DNA of 64,000 nt from an uncultured Clostridia bacterium (lineage in GTDB: Bacteria; Bacillota; Clostridia; TANB77; CAG-465), in the NCBI GenBank assembly GCA_944388585.1, contig CALXJI010000001.1, positions 248,001-312,000 of the forward strand, read 5' to 3'. The notes below the pieces were generated by a model. That model was not told the DNA's origin and did no database searches. It worked only from the letters and a program-made list of their open reading frames with translations. This document shows positions 1 to 9,305 of the stretch, piece after piece (the first letter of the stretch is position 1; each line of letters begins with the position of its first letter). The position numbers were made by a program, and so were the translations under genes.

Positions 1-3000
1 AGGCATTTCTACTTTATATATTAAGTCTCCTGCATCTAGTCCTGGATATTCTTCATCATTTGCTATTCCTAATGATATTTTATTTATCTCTAAATGTTTT
101 CCACCTTCTCCAACTACTCCTAATCTTTCTTCATCTATTGTCTTTCCATCTTCTTTTGTTGGCATTTTCCATTCTTCATTTAGTACATATCCTTCTGGTG
201 CGTCTACTTCATATACTATATATTCCCCTGCATATAGCTTTTCTGGTGTTATAAAGTATCCATTTTTACCTGTATAGAATGTATCAATTTTTTTATCTTG
301 TTGAGTATCATATAGACTTACAAAACCACCGTCATTTATACTCCAAATCTTAAATCCAGCTCCTTCTAAAGCAACTGTAGTATTATCTTCTAAATCTTTC
401 TTTATAACTTGTAAATACATTGGTACTGGTTCATCTGATTCTATTCTATATTCTTTTTGCATCTGTTTTTCTACTTTTATATCTTCTGGTTGTGTAAACC
501 AATGTGTATGCTCTTCTGGATTACTTTCTGCTATTTCTATTAATTCATAGTCTCCATATGGTATTGTATATGGATAATATTTTTCTCTTGACTTTTCTTC
601 TACAAACTCTCCATATCCATTCTCATTTATTGTTACTTGATAATATATATCTCTATTTGATTTTAATACAAGTCTTAATATTGCTCCTGCTGATGCTACT
701 TCCTCTGTCTGTCCTGGTATATTATTTTGTTTTATTACTTCTACTCTTCCTCTTATTACTTCTTCTCTTGATATATCTTCATGATATGTTCTTTTTACTT
801 CTTGCTCTCCTGGTACTTGCTCAAAATAATATTCTTTTGGATCTGCTAAATATCCCTCTGCATATGAATAATTATATGTTACTCCATCTTTTATCTCTGT
901 ATATTTTATCTTTTCTTTTATCATGTATTTTCCTACTAGTAAATCTCCTGTCTCTGCACACCAATATCCGTCTTCATCTTTATGATCTACTGTTATATCA
1001 TATACATGCGTTGAATAATCACCTTTTTCTTCATTATATTTATATAATTGATATATTGCTCCTTCAAGTGTTGCATCTCCTTGTGTCATATCTGGTTCAT
1101 CTGTTTCTTCTCTATTTGCATCTACCTTTTTTATTTTTATCTTCATTGTTTTTGGCTCATCTTCCAAATATCCATTTTGATCTAACCAGTCTTTTACTAC
1201 ATCATCTAATGTATTTTTTGGATCTACAAACTCTACATCTGTCATTTGATATTTTCTTCCTAAATCCTCTTCTGTCTTTTCTACAAATAATTTAAAATCA
1301 CTACATTTTAATGTTATATCTGGCACTGTTGTCTCTTCTATTATATATTCTCCATATGGCAAATCTTCTATTATACAGTATCCATTCTCATCTGTTGGCG
1401 CTGTACATTTTCTTGAAAATTCATTTTCTGTTCCCTTACTTGATATTAATGTTGCTGTAAATTCTGCTCCCTTAAGTGGTGATTTCTCACTACTTGTTGT
1501 CTCTCCTACTGTTTTTATCATTTCTATACTATTTCTTATTGGTACATTTATTATCTTTATTCCTATTTTTGCTGGCTCTGTTCCTTCACTTGTATCTTCA
1601 TATGTTACTGTATATACTTTATCTTTATATGATACATCTTCTCCTGGTATTATTGCATTTTCATCTATTCCCTCTGGAAATGTTGTCTCTTTTAAATAAT
1701 ATGTTCCCATTACCATTGTTCCAGATATTGCATATCCATTTTCATCTGTTGGTCCTATTACACACACCTTATCTTCACATGCTTCATCTCTATATACTGT
1801 AAAATATGCCCCTTCTGCTTTAGCATCTGTTGCTTCTCCTTCTTCTACTACTACTTCTTTATATACTTCTATTCGCATATCTACTATAGGATCTTCTTTT
1901 TCTATTTCTATTGTCTTATTATGCTCTCTAACTTCAACTGTAAAGTTTTCTATTTTTCTTGCTTCTTTTGGATATTTTATTTCTTCTATCTCATATGTAC
2001 CATACGGAATATGATTAATTTCACATATACCATCTTCTCCTGATACATTTGAATAATATACTTGATCTTCATGCTTTGTTCCACTTTCATCTACATATGT
2101 TGCTTTAAATTGTACATCTTTTAATAATTTCTGTGGATCATAATCTGTTGCTTCTAGTTTTTTTACTATTCTTATATTTCCATATATAGGTGACTCGGGT
2201 GCTACATTTTCTACTGTTGGTATTACTGGTGTATTTTGATCTATATATTTAATAGTAAAATCTACTCTATCTGGATTTATATTAAATCCCTCTGATGGTT
2301 TTATTTCTTTATAATAATAATTTCCTACTGGTAAATTTGTTATCACCTCTGTATTTCCATATTCATCCGTTACTATATTTTCTTTTACGATTTGATTTGC
2401 AGTATAAATTGTTTCTTCGCCTTCTTTTATAGTTTCTGCTGCATATAAATTATATATTGCTCCTGCAAGTGTTGCATCTCCTTTTGTATTTCCTGGATTA
2501 TCTTTATCATATTTTGAAAGTGTTGCACTTCCTCTTGGATAAGGATTAGTACAAGTAAATGTAACAGTTTGTCCAGGTGTTATAGTAACTTCAACTGTTT
2601 TTATTTCAGGATTAAGTACTGTACCTTCTGGTGCTTCTATTTCTGTAATTGTATATATACCAGCAACTATATTATTTACATATGCTTTTCCATCTGTTCC
2701 TGTTATTGGATAAAATGTTCCACTTGGTCCTTCTACTTTAAATTTTGCTCCTTCCCTAAATTGATTATGTTCATCCTTTTTTTCAATAGTTAAATTTCCT
2801 ATATCAATAGTTATATTTTTCAAGTCTTCAAAATCTTGTAAAGTCACAACTCTTTGTTGTTCATATACGCCTCCAAATACTGCACTTATTCCACCTGTAA
2901 AATACCCCTTAACTTGTATTTTTCCTATAGCTTCATTTACATTTCCTTTAATCACAGAATCTGGTATTCTTAAAACAAACCCATCAGAATCTTGGCTTAC

Positions 3001-3687
3001 AACACTGCACCCACTATCATTTAATAATATTTCATATCTATCCATAGGTACAGTTGCACTTACACTAATTTTATTAGTAACATATGAATTTCCATCAGGA
3101 TTCAATTGTGTTATCTTCCCTGGAATTACATATATTTCTACAGACTTAGTTCTAGAATCTTCAACTAATTTCATTATATATGGTCTTAATCCTTGAGGAT
3201 CTGTACAATTTCCATTTTCAATCTCTTTAGATAATAAATTAGTTTCTACAGGCTTACCGCCATTTGAATATCCTCTATCATCCTGAAGTAATATTTGAAG
3301 TGCTATATTTGTAATATAATAATCCTTATTGTTATCCCCTGTAAAATGTACATATGGATAACCATTTTTTAAACAATAAGTAACTTCTCTCTTTCCATAG
3401 TTCCACCAATTATATCTCCAATTTTCTGTTGGAGTATCAAATATATGGTCAATACAAAAAGCTATAAAAGTTCCTGGCTCTGTATGGCCACTAGGAACTA
3501 GTGTCTTATATGTTGTTACATAAGGACTGCCATTTACTGATATGTAATCTAGTTTACTTCCATTATGTACTACATATCCATTATTGCTTCCAAAATCTAC
3601 TCCTTCATAAGCATAAATTGAAGGAATTGTTGTTAACATTAAAGTAAGAATTATTATAAAAAATATATATTTCATTCTCTTTTTCAT
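1..3687 (-). CDS. Thioester/CnaB-repeat surface adhesin (C-terminus beyond left edge)
   Basis: The frame is open from an ATG at 3687 (ribosome site GGAGGGG) to base 1 with no stop: 1229 codons, partial. A signal peptide (residues 1-26, ending SIYA) leads into a region resembling a thioester domain. It has a Cys in AFCIDH (C78) and a Gln in NIALQILL (Q131), a candidate Cys-Gln internal thioester, although the usual aromatic flank and Trp are missing. At least eight CnaB/SpaA-type beta domains follow. Each starts with a Lys-containing strand (e.g. LTIEKKDE, IRIVKKLE, LQVIKKDLED) and contains a YxxxE motif such as YTITEIEAP or YYYKEIKP, the pattern that forms Lys-Asn isopeptide bonds. It is a paralogue of the next gene, with long near-identical blocks. 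It probably acts as a rigid surface stalk with a covalent tip; the ligand is unknown and the wall anchor lies outside the window. Confidence 0.88.
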   Translation of the reverse strand, partial: MKKRMKYIFFIIILTLMLTTIPSIYAYEGVDFGSNNGYVVHNGSKLDYISVNGSPYVTTYKTLVPSGHTEPGTFIAFCIDHIFDTPTENWRYNWWNYGKREVTYCLKNGYPYVHFTGDNNKDYYITNIALQILLQDDRGYSNGGKPVETNLLSKEIENGNCTDPQGLRPYIMKLVEDSRTKSVEIYVIPGKITQLNPDGNSYVTNKISVSATVPMDRYEILLNDSGCSVVSQDSDGFVLRIPDSVIKGNVNEAIGKIQVKGYFTGGISAVFGGVYEQQRVVTLQDFEDLKNITIDIGNLTIEKKDEHNQFREGAKFKVEGPSGTFYPITGTDGKAYVNNIVAGIYTITEIEAPEGTVLNPEIKTVEVTITPGQTVTFTCTNPYPRGSATLSKYDKDNPGNTKGDATLAGAIYNLYAAETIKEGEETIYTANQIVKENIVTDEYGNTEVITNLPVGNYYYKEIKPSEGFNINPDRVDFTIKYIDQNTPVIPTVENVAPESPIYGNIRIVKKLEATDYDPQKLLKDVQFKATYVDESGTKHEDQVYYSNVSGEDGICEINHIPYGTYEIEEIKYPKEARKIENFTVEVREHNKTIEIEKEDPIVDMRIEVYKEVVVEEGEATDAKAEGAYFTVYRDEACEDKVCVIGPTDENGYAISGTMVMGTYYLKETTFPEGIDENAIIPGEDVSYKDKVYTVTYEDTSEGTEPAKIGIKIINVPIRNSIEMIKTVGETTSSEKSPLKGAEFTATLISSKGTENEFSRKCTAPTDENGYCIIEDLPYGEYIIEETTVPDITLKCSDFKLFVEKTEEDLGRKYQMTDVEFVDPKNTLDDVVKDWLDQNGYLEDEPKTMKIKIKKVDANREETDEPDMTQGDATLEGAIYQLYKYNEEKGDYSTHVYDITVDHKDEDGYWCAETGDLLVGKYMIKEKIKYTEIKDGVTYNYSYAEGYLADPKEYYFEQVPGEQEVKRTYHEDISREEVIRGRVEVIKQNNIPGQTEEVASAGAILRLVLKSNRDIYYQVTINENGYGEFVEEKSREKYYPYTIPYGDYELIEIAESNPEEHTHWFTQPEDIKVEKQMQKEYRIESDEPVPMYLQVIKKDLEDNTTVALEGAGFKIWSINDGGFVSLYDTQQDKKIDTFYTGKNGYFITPEKLYAGEYIVYEVDAPEGYVLNEEWKMPTKEDGKTIDEERLGVVGEGGKHLEINKISLGIANDEEYPGLDAGDLIYKVEMP

Positions 3688-3708
3688 ATATGTCCCCTCC
3701 ATGATACT

Positions 3709-3714
3709 ATTATA
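3709..3714 (-). promoter_or_regulatory. Possible -10 element of the left adhesin gene
   Basis: A TATAAT hexamer lies about 20 bases before the ribosome site of the left adhesin gene. I see no convincing -35 element at 17-18 bases, so this is weak. Confidence 0.3.
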
Positions 3715-3800
3715 TCATATAAAAATAATTAGTATCTTAAAAATTTTAATATAATTAGAATTTAATAGTTATTATTTCATTTTCATTACATTTCAATAAG

Positions 3801-3835
3801 CAAAAAGAAAGTTTAGAAAAACTCTAAACTTTCTT
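3801..3835 (-). terminator. Intrinsic terminator of the 3853-8880 adhesin
   Basis: A 13-bp perfect stem (arms 3805-3817 and 3823-3835, 5-base loop) is followed on the minus strand by a short T run. It separates the two tandem adhesin genes, so each is probably its own transcription unit. Confidence 0.8.
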
Positions 3836-3852
3836 AAAATATAACTTATATA

Positions 3853-6800
3853 TTATGCTATTTTTCTTTTATTTCTTAGTACAACAAATACTATTCCTGC
3901 TATACATACCACTGCAACTACTGCTATTGCCACTACTGCTATATCTCCTGTGTTTGTTACTTCAAATATTAGTGTATCTGGTGTTTCATCATTTATTGTA
4001 AATTCATATCCTTCCATTTCTTGTTCTGCTAGATCATATCCTTCTGGTGCTTCTACTTCGATAAACTTATATGTTCCATATACTGGTTCTTCTACTCTAT
4101 ATTCTCCATTTTCATCTGTTACTGCATCTTTTACTAAGTATACTGTTTCTCCTGCTTCATTTACATATGGTTCTCCATTTTCATCTAGTAATACTATTGA
4201 GAATTTACATCCTTGTAATGGCTCTCCTGTCTCTTCATCTGTCTTTTTAACTATTAACTCTTTTATTACTGGTCTATAGTTATCTACCACTTCTTTGTTT
4301 TCGTTATTCCATACAATTTCTTCTTTTTCATAGTCTATTGTATAGTCTAGTACAAATTTATGTGGCTCTGTATTTAATTTGTATAATTTTCCATCTTCTT
4401 TATATATGTCTGGTGCTTCTATTTCTTGATAGTAATATGTCTCTCCTTGGTCAAGCATATCTAATGGAATTTCTGCTTTTCCTTCTTCATCTGTTGTAAA
4501 ACTTGCAATTTCTTCCATATTTTTATCTAAAATTACGAACTCGCAATTCTCTACTCTGTCTCCTGTAAACACATCTTTTTTATCAAATGTAAATCCATAT
4601 ACTTTATCAAATAATAGTCTATATGCCAATTCTCCTTCAGTATCTAATGTTGTCAACTCTATTCTTACCACTTCATCTGCAAGTTCTGCCTCTACTGGAG
4701 CCTTAGTTTCTTTTAAATAATATACTCCTAATAGTAATCCTTTAACTTCTGCTAATCCATGTTCGTCTGTTACTATTTTTACTTCTGTTCCATCTTTATA
4801 TTTTAATGGCTTTGTACAATCTTCATCTAAATATATTGAATACTCCGCTCCTTCTAATAAATAATTAGAATTATTTTCTTCTAAATATTCAATTAATTTA
4901 TCTCTTGACAAATTTCTAATTTGTTCTAATAATTGCTGTGATAAATTTTCTAATTCTTCTGCATCAATATCATTTGATCCATATAAGCCAGTTCTATCTA
5001 AAAATGTTGATGTACTTAATTTTAATAGCATTAAATTTGCTTCTTCTAATGGATTTGTTACATCTTTTCCTTCTATTTCTATAACTGGTACATCCTTTTC
5101 ATAATCTATTATAAAATTATACTTATTTTCGTCTGGTGTATATGATGGTGATGCTTCTATTTCTTGATAATAGTATTCTCCTGCTGGTAAATTTAATGTT
5201 TCTTCTATTGTAGTAGTATCATTTACTTTTATTGTTTGTATTAAATCTCCATTATTTATTACTACTTTTCCTTTGTAATCTTTTATATCATGTCCTGCAT
5301 ATACTCCAAATACTGCATATTTTTCTTCTTCTATATCATACTCTGACTCTTCAAATATTTTATCAAAAATTAATTTTGCATTTTTATTTTCATTTTCCAA
5401 CTCTAAGTTTTCTGTTACTACTGGCACTTCTTGTCCTTCATATTTTAGTTCAACGTCTACTGGTTCATCATTTACTATTACTCTATCGTCGCTTGTACTT
5501 ACTTCTTTTACATAATATTTTCCTAGATCTAGTTCTTTTGATTCTGCATATCCATTTTCATCTGTTGTTATTGTATCTACTTTTTGATTTGCTTCTTTAT
5601 ATGTTTCTTTTCCATCTGGTGATACTATAGCTTCCTTTGTATATATTTCGTATGTTACTCCTTCAAGTCCTCTATTATCATATACAGGTTTTTTTTCTGT
5701 TCCATATTCTCCACTTGTTATTGTCACATCTGTTAGCATTTCACCTGTTTTATATACTACTATTTTTCCTTTTACTCTTTTATCTGGCATTTCTACTTCA
5801 TATATTAAATCTCCTACATCTATTCCTGGATATTCTGCATTATTTGCTAATCCTAATGCTTGTTTATCTATTTTTACGTATTTACCACCTTCTCCTACCA
5901 CTCCTAGTTTACTTTCATCTATTGTTTTTCCATCTTCTTTTGTTGGCATCTTCCATTCTTCATTTAAAGCATATCCTTTTGGCGCTTCTACTTCATACAC
6001 TATATATTCCCCTGCATATAACTTTTCTGGTGTTATAAAGTATCCGTTTTCACCTGTATAGAATGTATCAATTTTCTTGTCATCTGAAGAATCATATAAA
6101 CTTACAAATCCTCCATCATTGATGCTCCAAATTTTAAATCCTGCTCCTGCTAAAGCAACAGTTCTATTGTCTTCTAGATCCATCTTCATAACTTGTAAAT
6201 ACATTGGTACTGGTTCATCCATAAGAATTCTTTCTTCTGTTTCACCATCTACATTAATATTTACTTTTTCTGGTTGAATTGCATAATATGTATTTTCTCC
6301 ACTATCACTTGCTTTTATCTCTGTTATTTCATACTCTCCATATGGAATTGTAAACTCTACATCTGGATATTTTTTCTTAAAGTCTTCATCTACAAATGTT
6401 GCATATCCATTTTCATCTATTTCAACATCATAGAATTCTGATGGATCTGATATTAAAGCTAGTCTTAATTCAGCACCTGTTGCTGAATTTTTATCTGTAT
6501 CATTTTCTGAATCATCATTGTCATTATCATTGTCCATCTTAATTACTTGTACTTTTCCTCTAATAATTTTATCTTTTGAAACTTTTGTTAATTCCACATA
6601 TTCTATATCTTGATCTTCTGGTTCTTGACTATATACATGTATTGTTTCGTCTGGTAAATATCCTTTTGGTGCTTTTGTCTCTTTTACATAATATGTTCCA
6701 CACTTTAATGTTCCTGACTGTGCACACCAATATCCTTCTTCATCTTGATGATCTACTACTAATACATCTACTACTTGTGTTAAATTTTCATCTCTATATA

Positions 6801-8880
6801 TTGTATATTCTGCACCTTTAAGTTCTGCATCACCTTTTGTATAATCTGGATCATCTGTTTCCTCTCTATCTGAGTCAACTTTTCTTATCTTTATTCCTAT
6901 TTTCTTTATTGGATTTGTCTTCTCATATTTATATGTATAATCATTTTCTGTTACTTCTACATTAAAATCATCTATTTTTAGTGAATCTACTGGTACCATA
7001 GTTTGTTCTACTATATAATCTCCATATGGTACTTTTTCTATTCTACATATACCATCTTCGCCTGATATATTTGAATAGTATACTTGATCTTCATGTCTAT
7101 TTCCATCTTCATCTATATATGTTGCTTTAAATTGTACTCCACTTTCTAAAGTCTCTGGATCATAATCTGTTCCTTCTAGTTTCTTTACTATTTCTATATT
7201 TCCATATATTGGTGGCTCTGGTGCTACATTGTTTACTTTTGGAATTACTGGTGTATTTTGATCTACATATTCTATATCAAAATCTACTCTATCTGGATTT
7301 ATATTAAATCCTTCTGATGGTTTTATTTCTTTGTAATAATAACTTCCTACTGGTAAATTATCTACTACTGGTGTTTCTCCATTTTCATTTGTTACTAGAT
7401 TTTCTCTTACTATTGCATTTGCCTCATATATTGTTGTTGGGCCTTCCTTTATCTGTTCTGCAGCATATAAATTATATACTGCTCCAGCAAGTGTTGCAGA
7501 TCCTTTTGGCTCTCCTTGGGTATCTTCATCATACTTTGTAAGTTGTGCACTTCCATTAGGATAAGGATTTGACCATGTAAATGTAACAGTTTGTCCAGGA
7601 GTTACTGTAACTTCAACTGTTTTAACTTCTGGATTAAGTACTGCACCTTCTGGTGCTTCTATCTCTGTTATAGTATATGTTCCCATTAATATATTATCTA
7701 ATCTTGCTATTCCATCTGCTCCTGTTACTGGATAGAATGTACCACTTGGACCTTCAACTTTAAATTTTGCACCTTCTCTATATTTATCATGCTCATCTTT
7801 TTTCTCAATAACTAAGTTTCCTAGTCCTTCTGTACATACTTTTAAATAACCCACTTCTGGTGTTCTAGGAAGTGGAACATTTCTTGCTAAAGGCTGTGTA
7901 CCTGGAGTAGATTGCCATATTCTTAAAACTCCTATTCCTCCATTAATTACCTTTTCAGCTGTTGCAACAACTGGATTTTCTTTAGTTCCAATTACATCAT
8001 TAGTCCAAATAATTAATTCATTTCCATTTTTTTCAAAATTAAGTCCTTCATAATGATAGTTAATCTCTACTCTTTCAGCAGTATTCATTTCATTTGTATC
8101 TGTTAATCTTGCTTCAAATCTTGTTCCATTCCATTTTAATTCAACTGTTTGTGCAGTATCAGGACTTGAAGATATAAAGCTTGGCATTTTTAAAGCTTTA
8201 TCGACATTTGTTTTTATTATATTATATTCTGCCATTGCATCTCTAGTTGGATCATTAGGATCATCTAATAAACTGTTTGCTATTCTATCTTGATCTGGTC
8301 CACCCCAATTACCTGTAGTAGCAATCCACATTGCGACTTGTGTAGCCCATACTCTTGGTCCATTCCAACTAACATATCCTGGTGTATTTCTAATCTCTAA
8401 AGGATCAGATTTTGCACTTGGAGTATCAAAGCCGTATATAAATACTAAGCTTGCAATATTTTTTTCTTCAGCTGTAAGTGGTCTTCCAAAAACTCCAATT
8501 GCATCGTTATTTTCATACATTGTATAACCATTGTTAAGTGGCATACCATATCCTACACAATAAAATAAGTAACAATTTCCTGTTGAATTTTCTTTAGCTA
8601 CATAAAAAGTATGAGTATTTCCACTTAAATTGAAATGTACTTCATTAAATGGTACTGGTAAATCAGTTGTAGTAGGCATGCCTGCACCATAAGCTGGTGT
8701 TTTATATGCATAAACCGCACTAGTAAGATTTCCACTTACCATTACATTTAATGGTGCTACAACTCCAAAACCAGGGTATTCATTCATCATCAGTTCAGCA
8801 TTTACTTCTTGTTTATTTGCAACAAACATTATGCTAACTAATACAAAAATAAACAGAAAATGCTGTAGCTTAATTTTCAT
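3853..8880 (-). CDS. Giant thioester-domain/CnaB-repeat surface adhesin
   Basis: A 1675-residue secreted, anchored protein. A signal peptide (about 1-28) precedes a TQXA-type thioester domain. C108 (FYCVGYG) and Q181 (ATQVAMW) fit the known Cys-Gln thioester pair that bonds covalently to host or matrix ligands. About eleven CnaB/SpaA prealbumin-like repeats follow (about 355-1620), each with a Lys strand such as LVIEKKDE or LIVKKTDEE and a YxxxE motif (YTITEIEAP, YYVKETKAP, YKFIEVEAP). They should stabilise by Lys-Asn isopeptide bonds into a stalk. The C-terminus has a hydrophobic helix (about 1643-1667) and the basic tail RNKRKIA, like a sortase signal, but the motif before it reads VTNTGD, not LPXTG. 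It has its own promoter (8918-8945) and terminator. The class is secure; ligand and anchoring mode are inferred. Confidence 0.92.
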   Translation of the reverse strand: MKIKLQHFLFIFVLVSIMFVANKQEVNAELMMNEYPGFGVVAPLNVMVSGNLTSAVYAYKTPAYGAGMPTTTDLPVPFNEVHFNLSGNTHTFYVAKENSTGNCYLFYCVGYGMPLNNGYTMYENNDAIGVFGRPLTAEEKNIASLVFIYGFDTPSAKSDPLEIRNTPGYVSWNGPRVWATQVAMWIATTGNWGGPDQDRIANSLLDDPNDPTRDAMAEYNIIKTNVDKALKMPSFISSSPDTAQTVELKWNGTRFEARLTDTNEMNTAERVEINYHYEGLNFEKNGNELIIWTNDVIGTKENPVVATAEKVINGGIGVLRIWQSTPGTQPLARNVPLPRTPEVGYLKVCTEGLGNLVIEKKDEHDKYREGAKFKVEGPSGTFYPVTGADGIARLDNILMGTYTITEIEAPEGAVLNPEVKTVEVTVTPGQTVTFTWSNPYPNGSAQLTKYDEDTQGEPKGSATLAGAVYNLYAAEQIKEGPTTIYEANAIVRENLVTNENGETPVVDNLPVGSYYYKEIKPSEGFNINPDRVDFDIEYVDQNTPVIPKVNNVAPEPPIYGNIEIVKKLEGTDYDPETLESGVQFKATYIDEDGNRHEDQVYYSNISGEDGICRIEKVPYGDYIVEQTMVPVDSLKIDDFNVEVTENDYTYKYEKTNPIKKIGIKIRKVDSDREETDDPDYTKGDAELKGAEYTIYRDENLTQVVDVLVVDHQDEEGYWCAQSGTLKCGTYYVKETKAPKGYLPDETIHVYSQEPEDQDIEYVELTKVSKDKIIRGKVQVIKMDNDNDNDDSENDTDKNSATGAELRLALISDPSEFYDVEIDENGYATFVDEDFKKKYPDVEFTIPYGEYEITEIKASDSGENTYYAIQPEKVNINVDGETEERILMDEPVPMYLQVMKMDLEDNRTVALAGAGFKIWSINDGGFVSLYDSSDDKKIDTFYTGENGYFITPEKLYAGEYIVYEVEAPKGYALNEEWKMPTKEDGKTIDESKLGVVGEGGKYVKIDKQALGLANNAEYPGIDVGDLIYEVEMPDKRVKGKIVVYKTGEMLTDVTITSGEYGTEKKPVYDNRGLEGVTYEIYTKEAIVSPDGKETYKEANQKVDTITTDENGYAESKELDLGKYYVKEVSTSDDRVIVNDEPVDVELKYEGQEVPVVTENLELENENKNAKLIFDKIFEESEYDIEEEKYAVFGVYAGHDIKDYKGKVVINNGDLIQTIKVNDTTTIEETLNLPAGEYYYQEIEASPSYTPDENKYNFIIDYEKDVPVIEIEGKDVTNPLEEANLMLLKLSTSTFLDRTGLYGSNDIDAEELENLSQQLLEQIRNLSRDKLIEYLEENNSNYLLEGAEYSIYLDEDCTKPLKYKDGTEVKIVTDEHGLAEVKGLLLGVYYLKETKAPVEAELADEVVRIELTTLDTEGELAYRLLFDKVYGFTFDKKDVFTGDRVENCEFVILDKNMEEIASFTTDEEGKAEIPLDMLDQGETYYYQEIEAPDIYKEDGKLYKLNTEPHKFVLDYTIDYEKEEIVWNNENKEVVDNYRPVIKELIVKKTDEETGEPLQGCKFSIVLLDENGEPYVNEAGETVYLVKDAVTDENGEYRVEEPVYGTYKFIEVEAPEGYDLAEQEMEGYEFTINDETPDTLIFEVTNTGDIAVVAIAVVAVVCIAGIVFVVLRNKRKIA

Positions 8881-8917
8881 TATATTATCACCTCTCCATA
8901 ATAAGTTTCACATTTTT

Positions 8918-8945
8918 ATTATATCATTTCAAGGCATAATTTCAA
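8918..8945 (-). promoter_or_regulatory. Sigma-A-type promoter of the 1675-aa adhesin
   Basis: TTGAAA (8940-8945) and TATAAT (8918-8923) are separated by 16 bases on the minus strand, about 35 bases before the adhesin start. It lies downstream of the terminator at 9025-9055, so the adhesin need not depend on read-through from the upstream RNA. Confidence 0.6.
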
Positions 8946-9024
8946 ATATAAGTATAGAGTTAAATACTAAATATTCTTTTTTTTTACTTTCATGTTACTT
9001 TTAAATTACATTTCTATTTCTGCA

Positions 9025-9055
9025 TAAAAAAGTACTAGGTTTTTAAACCTAGTAC
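9025..9055 (-). terminator. Intrinsic terminator ending the candidate small RNA
   Basis: An 11-bp perfect stem (9032-9042 with 9045-9055) is followed on the minus strand by six T residues. It terminates minus-strand transcription before the adhesin promoter. Confidence 0.85.
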
Positions 9056-9251
9056 CAAAAAAATTATTAAAAGAAGAATAGCAAAACTAAACTCAAAAAA
9101 TATATCCTTATATGTAAGAAAGGATGACACATATAAGTTTTTTTTAAAATATATCTCCTTCGGCATACGGATCCATCTCCTCACCGTACGGGTTGATCTT
9201 TGAAGGCTATCTTAAAAAATAATCATTTTTTTAGTTTAATAATTTTACTAT
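9025..9251 (-). ncRNA. Candidate structured small RNA of unknown family
   Basis: A roughly 225-nt transcript is predicted from a consensus promoter (9258-9286) to an intrinsic terminator (9025-9055), with no long reading frame. Its core contains a 5-bp stem (9157-9161 with 9202-9206) enclosing a 7-bp stem (9164-9170 with 9184-9190) that carries a 13-nt purine-rich loop on the minus strand. This core is the most GC-rich stretch of the intergenic region. A second perfect 9-bp hairpin pairs 9107-9115 with 9129-9137. The segments near 9081-9100 and 9215-9250 show extended A/T complementarity that could close the molecule into a long rod. I could not match it to a riboswitch or 6S/SRP consensus. 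A ten-codon ORF inside it is too poorly placed to believe. Confidence 0.5.
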
Positions 9252-9257
9252 GCCTTT

Positions 9258-9286
9258 ATTATATCACTCTTTTTATGTAAAGTCAA
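9258..9286 (-). promoter_or_regulatory. Consensus sigma-A promoter of the candidate small RNA
   Basis: TTGACT (9281-9286), a 17-base spacer and TATAAT (9258-9263) on the minus strand form an almost perfect housekeeping promoter. It starts just past the ldh stop codon, and no coding sequence follows before a terminator, which supports a non-coding product. Confidence 0.75.
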
Positions 9287-9305
9287 GCAAAAAAGCTTTA
9301 CTTTA

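Noticed and set aside
60..1802. Long plus-strand open frames rich in Leu, Phe and Ile opposite the adhesin repeats (for example 504-1295).
   Set aside because: They are antisense shadows caused by the repeat codon bias (few stops on the reverse strand), have no ribosome sites, and lie wholly inside the real minus-strand gene.
9140..9175. A ten-codon ORF (ATG GAT CCG TAT) inside the candidate RNA.
   Set aside because: Its ribosome site GAGGAG abuts the start codon and the product is too short to support; the paired core explains the sequence better.
9151..9210. Similarity of CCGTACGG/CCGTATG stems in the candidate RNA to group II intron domain V.
   Set aside because: The conserved catalytic AGC triad, GAAA loop and surrounding intron and reverse-transcriptase parts are missing.
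9170..9260. A possible c-di-GMP, glutamine or other known riboswitch upstream of the adhesin.
   Set aside because: The characteristic core sequences (such as the GEMM GGACGCAAAGCC or GGAAGUAGG of the glutamine class) are not present, and the RNA ends before the adhesin's own promoter.
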